Positions 16,330 to 25,853 of a DNA stretch of 64,000 nucleotides are shown here, piece by piece. Within the stretch, counting starts at the first letter, position 1, and each line of letters begins with the position of its first letter. The notes under the pieces are model-generated. The model ran no database searches, was not told the DNA's origin, and saw only the letters and a program-made list of their open reading frames with translations. The position numbers were made by a program, and so were the translations under genes. Where the stretch lies: the NCBI RefSeq assembly GCF_003481705.1, contig NZ_QULN01000002.1:399396-463395 (forward strand). The letters run 5' to 3'. The DNA is from Butyricicoccus sp. OM04-18BH (lineage in GTDB: Bacteria > Bacillota > Clostridia > Oscillospirales > Butyricicoccaceae).

Positions 16330-18676
16330 AGCTGTTGTGGAACGGGCAAAGAAGGACAACGGTATTCCGCAGACTGCACAGCAGTCCATTCCCTTTCAGA
16401 GAATGTTCCCGGATGGCATCTGCCGTGTCACTGACAGTTATTACACCAAGACCATTCAGTTTCAGGACATCAACTATCAGCTGGCACAGCAGGAAGATAA
16501 GACTGCCATCTTCGATGAGTGGTGCAGTTTCCTGAATTTCTTTGACAGCTCCATTCACTTTGAGCTTTCCTTTATGAACCTGAGTACCGATGCTGAAAGC
16601 TTTGAAAAGAGTATCCGTATCCCGTTCAAGAAGGACAGCTTCAATCCCGTCCGTGCCGAGTATAGCCAGATGCTGAAAAAGCAGTTGGCGCAGGGCAACA
16701 ACGGCTTGACCAAAACCAAGTACCTGACATTCGGCATTGAAGCCGAATCCATGCGGCAGGCAAAGCCGAGACTCAACCATATCGAAAACGATCTGCTCAA
16801 TAACTTTCGGCGTTTGGGTGTCATTGCCACTACCATGAACGGCAAAGAGCGGCTGCATCTGATGCACTCTATGTTCCACATGGGTGATAATGATAAGTTC
16901 TTCTTCGATTGGAAGTATCTTGTGGAATCCGGGCTGTCCGTAAAGGACTTCATTGCTCCGACGGCGTTTGCCTTTAAGACCAACCGCACCTTCCAGATGG
17001 GCAGTATCTTCGGTTCGATGTCTTATCTGGCAATTACGGCATCAGACCTGTCTGATCGTATGCTGGCGGATTTTCTGGATATGGAATCCACGCAGATCGT
17101 GACCATGCACATCCAGTCGGTTGACCAGACTGCGGCGATTAAGACCATCAAGAGAATCATCACCGAGCTTGACCGTTCCAAAATCGAGGAACAGAAAAAG
17201 GCTGTGCGTTCTGGCTATGACATGGACATTATCCCATCTGACCTTGCTACCTATGGTAAAGATGCGAAGTCACTTCTGAAAGAATTGCAGAGCCAGAATG
17301 AGCGAATGTTCATGGTGACATTTCTGGTGCTGAACACCGGGCGCACCGAGCAGGAACTGGAGAACAATGTGTTCCAGGCACAGAGCATCGCCCAGAAGCA
17401 TAACTGCAATCTGCGTCGTTTGGATTTTCAGCAGGAATCCGGACTGATGAGCAGCCTGCCTTTGGCACAAAACCTGATTGAGATTCGTCGTGGCCTGACT
17501 ACCAGTTCCACGGCTATTTTTGTGCCTTTCACCACGCAGGAGCTGTTCCAGAATGGTGGAGAAACGCTCTATTACGGGCTGAATGCTCTGTCGAACAACC
17601 TTATCATGGTGGACAGAAAGAAGCTCAAGAACCCCAACGGACTGATTCTGGGTACTCCCGGTTCCGGTAAATCCTTTTCCGCAAAGCGTGAAATCACCAA
17701 TGCGTTCCTGGTTACGGATGACGATATTATCATCTGCGACCCCGAAGCGGAATATGCGGCTCTGGTTCACAAGTTCAATGGTCAGGTGGTAAAAATCAGC
17801 TCCTCCAGTACCAACTATATCAACCCTATGGACATCAACCTGAACTACTCTGAGGATGACAACCCGGTAGCACTGAAAGCTGATTTTATCCTGTCCCTCT
17901 GTGAGTTGATTATGGGCAGTAAGGATGGCTTGCAGCCTATCGAAAAGACGGTTATCGACCGTTGTGTGCATCAGATTTACCAGAGATATTTCGACAATCC
18001 TGCCCCTGAGAATATGCCGATCCTTGAGGATTTGTATGATGCCCTTCTGAAACAGGACGAAAAGGAAGCCCACCATGTAGCGACCGCCTTGGAAATCTAT
18101 GTTAAGGGTTCTCTGAAACTGTTTAACAACAGAACCAATGTGGATATTCAGAATCGTCTGGTGTGCTTCGACATTAAGGAGCTGGGCAATCAGCTGAAAA
18201 AAATCGGTATGCTGATCGTTCAGGATCAGGTCTGGGGGCGTGTAACTGCCAACCGTTCTGCCGGTAAATCGACCAGATATTATATTGACGAGTTCCATCT
18301 GCTTCTGAAGGAAGAACAGACGGCAACCTATTCCGTAGAAATCTGGAAGCGATTCCGTAAATGGGGCGGCTTGCCGACCGGTATTACTCAGAATGTCAAA
18401 GACCTGCTTCGTTCCCCGGAGATTGCCAACATCCTCGAAAACTCTGATTTCATCTATATGCTGAATCAGGCAAGCGATGACCGAAGTATTCTGGCACAGC
18501 GGTTGAACATTTCGCCGCATCAGCTGTCCTATGTAACCAACTCCGGTGAGGGCGAAGGACTTCTGTTCTATGGCAATGTGATTCTGCCGTTCATTGACCG
18601 ATTCCCGACAGATCTGGAACTGTATCGCATTATGACCACGAAGTTAAACGAGGTGGCACAGGAAAAGGAGGCGTAA
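16250..18676 (+). CDS. VirB4-family conjugation ATPase
   Basis: Energises assembly and transport in the type IV channel. About 808 aa with Walker A GTPGSGKSFSAKRE near residue 468 and Walker B YYIDEFHLLL near 676. I chose TTG 16250 because GGAGG (16236-16240) is 9 nt upstream; the earlier in-frame TTG 16241 touches the Shine-Dalgarno itself. Overlaps prgI and ends 3 nt before the NlpC/P60 gene. Confidence 0.93.
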   Translation: MFFKKKPQARNIKMPANLNRKQQREIKAVVERAKKDNGIPQTAQQSIPFQRMFPDGICRVTDSYYTKTIQFQDINYQLAQQEDKTAIFDEWCSFLNFFDSSIHFELSFMNLSTDAESFEKSIRIPFKKDSFNPVRAEYSQMLKKQLAQGNNGLTKTKYLTFGIEAESMRQAKPRLNHIENDLLNNFRRLGVIATTMNGKERLHLMHSMFHMGDNDKFFFDWKYLVESGLSVKDFIAPTAFAFKTNRTFQMGSIFGSMSYLAITASDLSDRMLADFLDMESTQIVTMHIQSVDQTAAIKTIKRIITELDRSKIEEQKKAVRSGYDMDIIPSDLATYGKDAKSLLKELQSQNERMFMVTFLVLNTGRTEQELENNVFQAQSIAQKHNCNLRRLDFQQESGLMSSLPLAQNLIEIRRGLTTSSTAIFVPFTTQELFQNGGETLYYGLNALSNNLIMVDRKKLKNPNGLILGTPGSGKSFSAKREITNAFLVTDDDIIICDPEAEYAALVHKFNGQVVKISSSSTNYINPMDINLNYSEDDNPVALKADFILSLCELIMGSKDGLQPIEKTVIDRCVHQIYQRYFDNPAPENMPILEDLYDALLKQDEKEAHHVATALEIYVKGSLKLFNNRTNVDIQNRLVCFDIKELGNQLKKIGMLIVQDQVWGRVTANRSAGKSTRYYIDEFHLLLKEEQTATYSVEIWKRFRKWGGLPTGITQNVKDLLRSPEIANILENSDFIYMLNQASDDRSILAQRLNISPHQLSYVTNSGEGEGLLFYGNVILPFIDRFPTDLELYRIMTTKLNEVAQEKEA

Positions 18677-18679
18677 TGT

Positions 18680-20416
18680 ATGGCGAAAAGACCTACACGA
18701 CTCCGTTTTACCGAAGATGACCTTGCAGATTCTCATGTGAAGAAAGCTGCCGACCGTGCAGATAAGGCGGTTGATAGGGCTGAAAAAGCGGCAGACAAAT
18801 TGGCTTCTAAAAAGGCAAAGCCGAAGCTAAAGCTGGAAACAGATGCAGCCGGTTCCCGTAAAGCAAAGCTCCGTTTTGAAAAAGCGGAGTTTACGGAAAT
18901 CGAGCGCCCATCTGTGGCAAAGCACATGGCAAGCCGTGGTGCCGCAGTCACGCTCACATCCAAAGCACATCGGGCGGTGTCAGAATATGAGGATGATAAT
19001 ATCGGCGTTCAGGCTGTGCAGGAAACGACCAAGGCTGTTGAATCCACTGTCTATACCGTCGATCATGCCGTTTACAGTCACAAGCTGAAAGCCTACGACA
19101 AGGCGGAAAAGCTGGTTGAGAAGTCAGATAAAGCAAATGTAAATGCCCTGTATGAGAAGTTCAAAAAGGACAACCCCGATGCCGGTTCCAATCCCTTTTC
19201 CCGTTGGCAACAGAAAAGGGCAATCAAGAAAGAATATGCTGCCGCCAAAGCCGGTAAGAATACCGCTTCGACAACGGCTTCTGCATCTAAGGGTGCAGGC
19301 AAGGCAACGGGCAAAGCAGCTCAGGGAGCCAAGAACATCACAGAAAGAGTAACGGAGTTCTGCACCACACACTCTAAAACGATTCTGTTTGTTTTGATTG
19401 CCGGACTGCTTTTTATGATACTCTCAGGGATGTTCTCGTCTTGTTCGGCTATGTTCCAAGGCGGCACACAGATCATTCTGGGAACTTCTTTTACTGCAAA
19501 AGAGGAAGATATTATTGGTGCGGACAATGATTACAAGGCTTTGGAAGCTGCGCTCCGCAATAAAATCAATAATATCGAGCGTACTCATAGCGGATATGAC
19601 GAGTACCGGTATGACCTTGATGAAATCAACCACAATCCTTATGAGCTGGCGGCGTATTTGACGGTGAAGTTTGAGGATTACACCAGAGATGAGGTGCAGG
19701 CTACCCTGCAATGGCTATTTGAGCAACAATATGAGCTGACCCTGACGGAAGTAGTAGAGATTCGTACACGAACAACATCTTCTACTGATCCCGAAACGGG
19801 AGAGACAACAACAGAGGAAGAAGATTACGAATATTATATTCTGAATGTGAAGCTCAGAAATAAGGGCTTGAACAGTGTGATTTCAAATTCCGGCTTGTCG
19901 GAAGATGATATGGAGCGATATAGAATTTTGCTTCAGACAAGGGGCAACAGACCGGATATTTTCGGAAATGACATTTACGCCACCCCTGGCGGCGAGTACA
20001 CCGATTATGATATTCCGGGCGAAGCGCTGACAGACACAAGATTTGCCAATATGATTCGGGAAGCTGAAAAATATCTGGGATACCCGTATGTGTGGGGCGG
20101 CAGCAGCCCGTCTACCTCCTTTGACTGCTCCGGATTTGTTTCCTATGTAATCAATCACTGCGGAAACGGTTGGAGTGTTGGTCGTTTGACCGCAAACGGT
20201 TTGATGGGCGTATGCGACATTATCCCGAAAAGCTCTGCCAAACCGGGAGATTTGATTTTCTTCCAAGGCACTTATGATACCTCCGGTGCATCACACGTTG
20301 GTATCTATGTTGGCAATGGTATGATGATCCACTGCGGAAACCCCATTTCCTACGCTTCTATCGAATCGAATTACTGGCAACAGCATTTTTACTGCTTCGG
20401 CAGAATCAGAAACTAA
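18680..20416 (+). CDS. membrane-anchored NlpC/P60 cell-wall hydrolase (VirB1-like)
   Basis: Opens peptidoglycan for the transfer channel. The 578-aa protein has a long charged, Lys/Ala-rich cytosolic N-terminus (to ~230), one transmembrane helix (about 235-255), an extracellular VirB8-like or linker region, and a C-terminal NlpC/P60 domain (about 455-578). Catalytic Cys is in DCSGF (~482) and His in SHVGIY (~539). No second lysozyme domain, unlike Tn916 Orf14. Confidence 0.9.
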   Translation: MAKRPTRLRFTEDDLADSHVKKAADRADKAVDRAEKAADKLASKKAKPKLKLETDAAGSRKAKLRFEKAEFTEIERPSVAKHMASRGAAVTLTSKAHRAVSEYEDDNIGVQAVQETTKAVESTVYTVDHAVYSHKLKAYDKAEKLVEKSDKANVNALYEKFKKDNPDAGSNPFSRWQQKRAIKKEYAAAKAGKNTASTTASASKGAGKATGKAAQGAKNITERVTEFCTTHSKTILFVLIAGLLFMILSGMFSSCSAMFQGGTQIILGTSFTAKEEDIIGADNDYKALEAALRNKINNIERTHSGYDEYRYDLDEINHNPYELAAYLTVKFEDYTRDEVQATLQWLFEQQYELTLTEVVEIRTRTTSSTDPETGETTTEEEDYEYYILNVKLRNKGLNSVISNSGLSEDDMERYRILLQTRGNRPDIFGNDIYATPGGEYTDYDIPGEALTDTRFANMIREAEKYLGYPYVWGGSSPSTSFDCSGFVSYVINHCGNGWSVGRLTANGLMGVCDIIPKSSAKPGDLIFFQGTYDTSGASHVGIYVGNGMMIHCGNPISYASIESNYWQQHFYCFGRIRN

Positions 20417-20430
20417 AGGAGGGATGGCGA

Positions 20431-20688
20431 TTGAGTGCCAAGTTAGACAGAATAGGTGCAGACCTTGAAAAAGCCCGTAAGAAACGGGCAGAATGGGATG
20501 CTAAGGTGAAAGACCTGGAACGCAGATACCGTGAGGAGGAAAATTCCGAAATCCATGAGATGGTTCATGCTGCGAACCTGAATCCCGAACAGCTTTCCGA
20601 GCTGCTCCGTATGTTTGCTGCGGATATGGCTCCGAAGCCTGATACGATCAATACTATGAATGAGGAGGAAACGCAGAATGAGATTTAA
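20431..20688 (+). CDS. DUF4315-family protein
   Basis: An 85-aa mostly coiled-coil protein (residues 1-50: LDRIGADLEKARKKRAEWDA). TTG start 8 nt after GGAGG. DUF4315 genes lie in this position in Tn1549-like elements; role unknown. Its end overlaps the start of the DUF4366 gene. Confidence 0.8.
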   Translation: MSAKLDRIGADLEKARKKRAEWDAKVKDLERRYREEENSEIHEMVHAANLNPEQLSELLRMFAADMAPKPDTINTMNEEETQNEI

Positions 20689-21361
20689 GAAAATTGGAGC
20701 CGCATTGCTGGCGTGTGCAATGTGTTTTGGCGTGTTTTCTACAACGGCATTTGCCTATGTAGATGAAAGCGTAGCGACTGAAGAACCTGCGGTCGAAGAA
20801 AAAGTTCCCGAAACAGAGCCGGAGGAGCCGATGCTACCGCTTACTCCCGACGGCAATCTGACTTTGGTTGATGACGCTGGCTCGCCTACGAAAAGCGGAA
20901 AGCAGTTCATTACCGCTGTAACCAAAAACGGAAACTACTTCTATATCATCATTGACCGTGATGATAAGGGCGAGGAAACCGTGCATTTTCTGAATCAGGT
21001 GGATGAAGCCGACCTGCTCAAGCTGATGGACGAGGAAGAAGTTGCAGAGTTCACCAAGCCGGTTGAGGAAACAAAGCCGGAAGTAGTTGAAACAGTTCCT
21101 GAAATTACAGAACCGACACCGGAGGAAAAGCCGAAATCCACAAATATGCTCCCGGCGATTCTTACTCTGATTGTGCTTGCCTGTGGTGGTGGATTCTTCG
21201 TATTTAAGAAAGTCCAGGAAAAGAAGAAGGCACAGGAAGCGGCAAAGCCTGACCCAGATGCTGATTATGTGGACGATGACGAGGACTATGGGTACGATCC
21301 GGAGTTTGAGGACGACGATGAAGATAGCTCCGTCGATGAAGATGATAATGAACCTGTGTAA
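20678..21361 (+). CDS. DUF4366-family surface protein
   Basis: About 227 aa: signal peptide (RFKKIGAALLACAMCFGVF, cleavage near AFA), an acidic Pro/Glu-rich region, a small domain with FITAVTKNGNYFYIIIDRDD (about 80-125), a transmembrane helix (about 168-185) and an acidic cytosolic tail. Known as a conserved companion of the transfer genes; function unknown. ATG 20678 follows GGAGG by 8-9 nt. Confidence 0.82.
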   Translation: MRFKKIGAALLACAMCFGVFSTTAFAYVDESVATEEPAVEEKVPETEPEEPMLPLTPDGNLTLVDDAGSPTKSGKQFITAVTKNGNYFYIIIDRDDKGEETVHFLNQVDEADLLKLMDEEEVAEFTKPVEETKPEVVETVPEITEPTPEEKPKSTNMLPAILTLIVLACGGGFFVFKKVQEKKKAQEAAKPDPDADYVDDDEDYGYDPEFEDDDEDSSVDEDDNEPV

Positions 21362-21383
21362 ACAGGATAGGCTTGATGCCTGG

Positions 21384-21410
21384 GGCAGCCTTCGGGTTGC
21401 CTTTACATAG
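21384..21410 (+). terminator. hairpin followed by TTTACATAG
   Basis: GGCAGCC-TTCG-GGTTGCC (21384-21401) and then TTTACATAG. It ends the transfer operon. One of nine intergenic sites in element A that combine a hairpin with this tail. Confidence 0.6.
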
Positions 21411-21458
21411 TTTCCGCTTTCAAAAAATAAAAAAATTTGCGTTTTTGAAAGTGACATC

Positions 21459-21487
21459 TTGCATATACTATTAGCAGACAGTATAAT
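21459..21487 (+). promoter_or_regulatory. promoter of the ATPase cargo gene
   Basis: TTGCAT (21459-21464), 17-bp spacer, TATAAT (21482-21487). CTTTCAAAAA/TTTTTGAAAG repeats at about 21418, 21442 and 21529 flank it and may be operator half-sites. Confidence 0.75.
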
Positions 21488-21548
21488 AAGTACAGCGAAG
21501 CGGTTTCGAGAAATGAAAAAACTTCAATTTTTGAAAGCGGGTGACTAT

Positions 21549-22745
21549 ATGAAAACAATCACGAGAGCAAAATATCTCGATAGAATCATTGAACTGAATG
21601 GTACTCCTGACATCAAGATCATCACGGGCATTCGTCGATCTGGTAAGTCCAAATTGATGCAGGCGTATATTGCGTATCTGAAAAGCAATTTTGAAAACAT
21701 CAATATTATCTTCATCGACTTCATGGATTTGGCGTATGAAGAAATCAAGGAATACCATGCCTTACACGCCTATGTGGAAGAACATTATCAGGAAGGAAAA
21801 ACGAACTACCTGTTTGTAGACGAGGTTCAGATGTGTCCCAAGTTTGAGTTGGCAATCAATAGCCTGTACTCTAAGGGAAAATACGACATCTATGTAACAG
21901 GCTCTAATGCTTTCCTGTTGAGTGCAGATCTGGCAACTCTGTTTACCGGACGCTATATTGAAATTCATGTGTTTCCTTTCAGCTTCCAGGAATATTGCCA
22001 GTATTATGATGATATTAGTGACAAAGATAAGCTCTTTGATGAGTACGCTATCAAGGGCGGTTTAGCAGGTTCCTATGCTTATAGAACCGAAAAAGACAGA
22101 ACAAACTATATCAAAGAGGTCTACGAAACGATTGTTACAAGGGATTTGGTACAGAAATATACTCTCCCGGACACTTTGGTTTTACAACGTCTGAGCGAGT
22201 TCCTTATGGATAATATCAGCAACCTGACTTCTCCGAATAAGGTCAGTCAGCTACTGACAGCAAATGAGACTCCAACCAATCATGTAACCGTCGGCAAGTA
22301 CATTAAGTATTTGTGCAATGCTTTTGTATTTTATGATATTAAGAGATATGACATCCGAGGTAAGAAATACCTTGAAAGCTCTGAAAAGTTCTATTTGTGT
22401 GACAGCGGTATTCGATATGCAATACTGGGAAGCAGAAATATAGACTATGGCAGAGTATATGAAAACGTTGTTTGTATCGAGCTTCTTCGCCGTGGATATG
22501 ATGTCTATGTCGGCAAGCTCTATCAAAAGGAAATCGACTTTGTTGCTCAGAGAGGTAGCGAAAAGATTTATATTCAGGTCAGCGACAACATTTCCGGGCA
22601 GGAAACATTTGAGAGAGAATGCTCTCCTCTGCTTCAGATTCGAGACGCTTATCCGAAAATGATTATTGCCAGAACCAAACATCCCCAATATAGCTATGAA
22701 GGAATCGAAATTCACGATATAGCCGATTGGTTGCTACAAGAATAA
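21549..22745 (+). CDS. AAA-type ATPase with DUF4143-like C-terminus
   Basis: About 398 aa. N-terminal ATPase with P-loop GIRRSGKSKLM, Walker B-like NYLFVDEVQ and sensor YVTGSNAFLLS; the C-terminal part (EKFYLCDSGIRYAILG, KEIDFVAQRG) matches DUF4143, a domain with a PD-(D/E)XK nuclease-like core. Such proteins are widespread and poorly understood. It has its own promoter and terminator between transfer genes, so it looks like cargo. ATG 21549 is chosen because an earlier in-frame TTG is the promoter's -35 box. Confidence 0.85.
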   Translation: MKTITRAKYLDRIIELNGTPDIKIITGIRRSGKSKLMQAYIAYLKSNFENINIIFIDFMDLAYEEIKEYHALHAYVEEHYQEGKTNYLFVDEVQMCPKFELAINSLYSKGKYDIYVTGSNAFLLSADLATLFTGRYIEIHVFPFSFQEYCQYYDDISDKDKLFDEYAIKGGLAGSYAYRTEKDRTNYIKEVYETIVTRDLVQKYTLPDTLVLQRLSEFLMDNISNLTSPNKVSQLLTANETPTNHVTVGKYIKYLCNAFVFYDIKRYDIRGKKYLESSEKFYLCDSGIRYAILGSRNIDYGRVYENVVCIELLRRGYDVYVGKLYQKEIDFVAQRGSEKIYIQVSDNISGQETFERECSPLLQIRDAYPKMIIARTKHPQYSYEGIEIHDIADWLLQE

Positions 22746-22753
22746 GCAAGGTG

Positions 22754-22799
22754 AAATATCTCCGTCATTCTCTTTTGAAATGATGGAGATATTTTTATT
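22754..22799 (+). terminator. terminator of the ATPase gene
   Basis: AAATATCTCCGTCATT (22754-22769) pairs with AATGATGGAGATATTT (22779-22794), followed by T-rich sequence. Confidence 0.88.
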
Positions 22800-22859
22800 A
22801 TGACGGAGATTGTAGAACAGAAAATTGTATCAGGTTGCAAAAATCCTTTCCGAACTTTT

Positions 22860-22904
22860 TACATAGCAGTCATGCACTACGGTGTGTGGCTGCTTATTTT
22901 TTTG
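22860..22904 (+). terminator. TACATAG plus 13-bp hairpin before topB
   Basis: TACATAG (22860-22866) leads into a 13-bp stem 22865-22877/22882-22894 with loop TACG, then TATTTTTTT. It stands in the leader of topB, so it can act as an attenuator. Confidence 0.7.
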
Positions 22905-22922
22905 TGAAAGGAGCAGATGCAA

Positions 22923-24998
22923 ATGAAATTAGTTTTGGCTGAAAAGCCTTCGGTTGCACAGAGTATTGCCAAAGTGTTAGGTGCTGCCAAGCGTGAGGAT
23001 GGCTACTTAGAGGGAAACGGATATGTGGTCAGCTGGTGTGTAGGGCATTTGGTGGAGCTGGCACAGCCGGAAGTCTATGATGCGAAGTACAGCAAATGGG
23101 CTTATGCAGACCTTCCTATCTTCCCGATGGACTGGCAGTATGAGGTTTCTGCCGGTACGAAAAAACAGTTTGGGATTCTGAAAAAGCTCATGGCCAGAGA
23201 AGATGTTGCGAGTCTTGTGTGTGCAACAGATGCCGGTCGTGAGGGCGAGCTGATCTTTCGGTTGGTGTACCACAAAGCCGGGTGCAGAAAGCCGTTTGAG
23301 CGGCTTTGGATTTCCTCGATGGAAGATGTAGCAATCAAGGAGGGCTTTGAAAATCTCAGGTCTGGAACGGAATATGATGCTTTGTATGAAGCAGCACTGT
23401 GTCGAGAACGAGCCGACTGGATTGTTGGTATTAACGCTACTCGACTTTTTTCGACCCTTTACGGGCAGACCCTGAATGTTGGTCGTGTTATGACCCCTAC
23501 CCTTGCTATGGCTGTTATGCGAGAAGCTGCCATTTCCGCATTCAAGCCTGAACTGTTCTACACAGTTCAGATTGGATTGGATGGTTTTACGGCTGCAAGC
23601 GAACGCTTCAAAACCAAGGCAGCAGCCGAAGCTGTCAAACAAAGCTGTTCGGTGGCAATCGTTCAGAAAGCTGAATGTAAGGAGAAAACAGAAAAGCCGC
23701 CTGCGCTCTATGACCTGACCAGTTTACAGAGAGAAGCCAACCGTGTGCTTGGCTACACGGCACAGCAGACCTTGGACTACACGCAGAACCTCTATGAAAA
23801 GAAACTGGTCACTTATCCCCGTACCGACAGCAGGTTTCTGACGGAAGATATGGCACATAGCCTGACCGACCTCGTAAAGCTGGCTTTCCACACATTCCCC
23901 GTGGAGGATGTGGATAACATACCAGTTCATGCAGAGCAGGTTGTGAATAACAAAAAGGTCACAGATCACCATGCCATCATTCCGACCAGAGAATTGCAGA
24001 AATGCAATCTGAGCGAACTTCCCAAGGGTGAACTTGCAATTTTGCAACTGATCTCGAATCGGTTGTGCGTAGCTGTTGGCGATCCGCACCGATACGCAGA
24101 GACAGTTATTGAGCTGGACTGTGGCGGTACCGTGTTTTCCACCAAAGGCAAAACTGTTGTGCAGGATGGATGGAAAGCTCTGGTTCAGAAAAATGATTCG
24201 ACAAAATCCGACGAAAACGTGCAGACACTCCCTTCTGTTTCCGTTGGTGACGAAATGACCGTCAGCGGCACGGAAATCAAGGAAGGGAAAACATCTCCCC
24301 CTAAACACTTTACCGAGGATACTCTGCTTTCTGCTATGGAAACTGCCGGTGCGGACGAAATGCCTGATGAGGTGGAGCGCAAAGGTTTGGGAACGCCTGC
24401 GACCCGTGCCGGTATCATTGAGAAGCTGGTTCGCATCGGTTTTCTGGAGCGTAAGGGTGATAAGAAAACCAAACACCTGATTCCGACCCACAAGGGTACG
24501 GCTCTGGTAACAGTCATGCCGGAACAGATTCAGTCCCCATCCATGACGGCGGATTGGGAAGAAAAATTGTTGCTCATTGAGAAAGGCGAATATGCCAGCG
24601 AGGACTTTATGGACGAGATCAAAGATGTGATTGCCGGTCTGATTCAGAACTATGAAGTAATCCGTGATTCCGAGGTTATGATGTCGAAAGAAGCCAATTC
24701 TATCGGCAAATGCCCGCTCTGCGGCAGTGCTGTAGAGGACAAAGCCAAGGCATTTTTCTGTTCCAACAGAGCTTGCAAATTTGCCCTCTGGAAAAACAAT
24801 CGCTACTTTGCGAGCATCGGCAAGAGCATGACTTCTGCCACGGCGCAGAAATTGCTTGGTTCCGGCAAGGTAAAGCTCAAGAATTGCAAGTCCGAAAGAA
24901 CGGGCAACACCTTTGATGCCACCGTCTTTATGGAGGTATCAGATGATGGCAAAACGAAGTTCAGTATGGAATTTGAAAATGGAGGAAAGCGCAAATGA
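22923..24998 (+). CDS. topB: type IA DNA topoisomerase (topoisomerase III-like)
   Basis: Relaxes or decatenates DNA, probably during conjugative replication. About 691 aa: N-terminal Toprim domain (KLVLAEKPSVAQSIAKVLGA; ATDAGREGELIF), active-site Tyr near 298 in LVTYPRTDSR, and a C-terminal zinc-ribbon with CPLCGS and a later CSNRAC pair. ATG 22923 has GGAG 9 nt upstream. The stop overlaps the next ATG. Confidence 0.93.
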   Translation: MKLVLAEKPSVAQSIAKVLGAAKREDGYLEGNGYVVSWCVGHLVELAQPEVYDAKYSKWAYADLPIFPMDWQYEVSAGTKKQFGILKKLMAREDVASLVCATDAGREGELIFRLVYHKAGCRKPFERLWISSMEDVAIKEGFENLRSGTEYDALYEAALCRERADWIVGINATRLFSTLYGQTLNVGRVMTPTLAMAVMREAAISAFKPELFYTVQIGLDGFTAASERFKTKAAAEAVKQSCSVAIVQKAECKEKTEKPPALYDLTSLQREANRVLGYTAQQTLDYTQNLYEKKLVTYPRTDSRFLTEDMAHSLTDLVKLAFHTFPVEDVDNIPVHAEQVVNNKKVTDHHAIIPTRELQKCNLSELPKGELAILQLISNRLCVAVGDPHRYAETVIELDCGGTVFSTKGKTVVQDGWKALVQKNDSTKSDENVQTLPSVSVGDEMTVSGTEIKEGKTSPPKHFTEDTLLSAMETAGADEMPDEVERKGLGTPATRAGIIEKLVRIGFLERKGDKKTKHLIPTHKGTALVTVMPEQIQSPSMTADWEEKLLLIEKGEYASEDFMDEIKDVIAGLIQNYEVIRDSEVMMSKEANSIGKCPLCGSAVEDKAKAFFCSNRACKFALWKNNRYFASIGKSMTSATAQKLLGSGKVKLKNCKSERTGNTFDATVFMEVSDDGKTKFSMEFENGGKRK

Positions 24999-25840
24999 CA
25001 AATGAGTACAACCCGGATGGTAAGGAAATCCGATTTATCGACAGCCATTATAAGGATTTGTTTCATATCCCCGATGGCAGCTGTGTGCAGATTCACTACC
25101 CGGATGAAATGGTTGTGAAGCCCTGCACCTTCATTGACGAGTATCATACGCAGATCGGATACAATGTGTTTCATATCTGCCAGTTTGCAGAAATTATGGA
25201 GCGCAACGGCGCAAGCTATATGCCGGAGCCTGAGATTATGGGCGATGAAGCCGCATGGAAGGTCGGAAAGGATAGAATCCTTGCGGTGCAGACCTGCGAA
25301 GATGGTTACGACTACACCCTGTTGGATGAAAACTACAACGAGATTGATGGCGGTCAGGTTGATAACCCTGAACTGTCCATGCTCGAAGTCCGCCGGGATA
25401 TTCTGGAATCCTTCGGGCTGGAGCGCCGGGAACTGCGGGCAATGTTCTATGAGGATGTCATGGAGCAGGCTTTTGAAGTCGGCAGACAGGCGGTGGTGGT
25501 CAATGACCCTATCGCTGAGCTTGCTTTTAAGCTCGACCGTTTTGCAGAGAACTTCGACCCCTATGAATATATGGATCAGGTCGATGATGTGCAGGCGCAT
25601 ATCCAAGAAATCAAGGCAGATCTTGCCGCTGGTAATACGGCTCCGTATCGTGAGTTCCTGAATACAGCCATTGAAGAAGCCCGTGAGGAAACTGCGGTTG
25701 AGGTTGCCAAAGTGCTGAAAAGTCAGCTGGATAAGCTCGACTCTCCGAAGCGTGAGTCGGTCATGGAAAAACTGGCACAGGCCGCAGAAAAAGCTGCGCC
25801 TGCCAGTCCCTCTCCCAAACGCAAAGAGCCTGAACGATAA
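24995..25840 (+). CDS. conserved ICE protein (polyvalent-domain-like)
   Basis: A 281-aa cytosolic, acidic protein. The first ~110 residues (EIRFIDSHYKDLFHIPDGSC, quoted in part) resemble LPD-type domains found in large phage and ICE polyvalent proteins; the C-terminal third is helical and charged, ending KRKEPER. Start overlaps the topB stop by 4 nt. Exact family uncertain; function unknown. Confidence 0.7.
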   Translation: MTNEYNPDGKEIRFIDSHYKDLFHIPDGSCVQIHYPDEMVVKPCTFIDEYHTQIGYNVFHICQFAEIMERNGASYMPEPEIMGDEAAWKVGKDRILAVQTCEDGYDYTLLDENYNEIDGGQVDNPELSMLEVRRDILESFGLERRELRAMFYEDVMEQAFEVGRQAVVVNDPIAELAFKLDRFAENFDPYEYMDQVDDVQAHIQEIKADLAAGNTAPYREFLNTAIEEAREETAVEVAKVLKSQLDKLDSPKRESVMEKLAQAAEKAAPASPSPKRKEPER

Positions 25841-25853
25841 GGAGGACACGGAT

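Noticed and set aside
21459..21548. N-terminal extension of the ATPase from TTG 21459
   Set aside because: That TTG is the -35 box of a good promoter whose start site would lie downstream.
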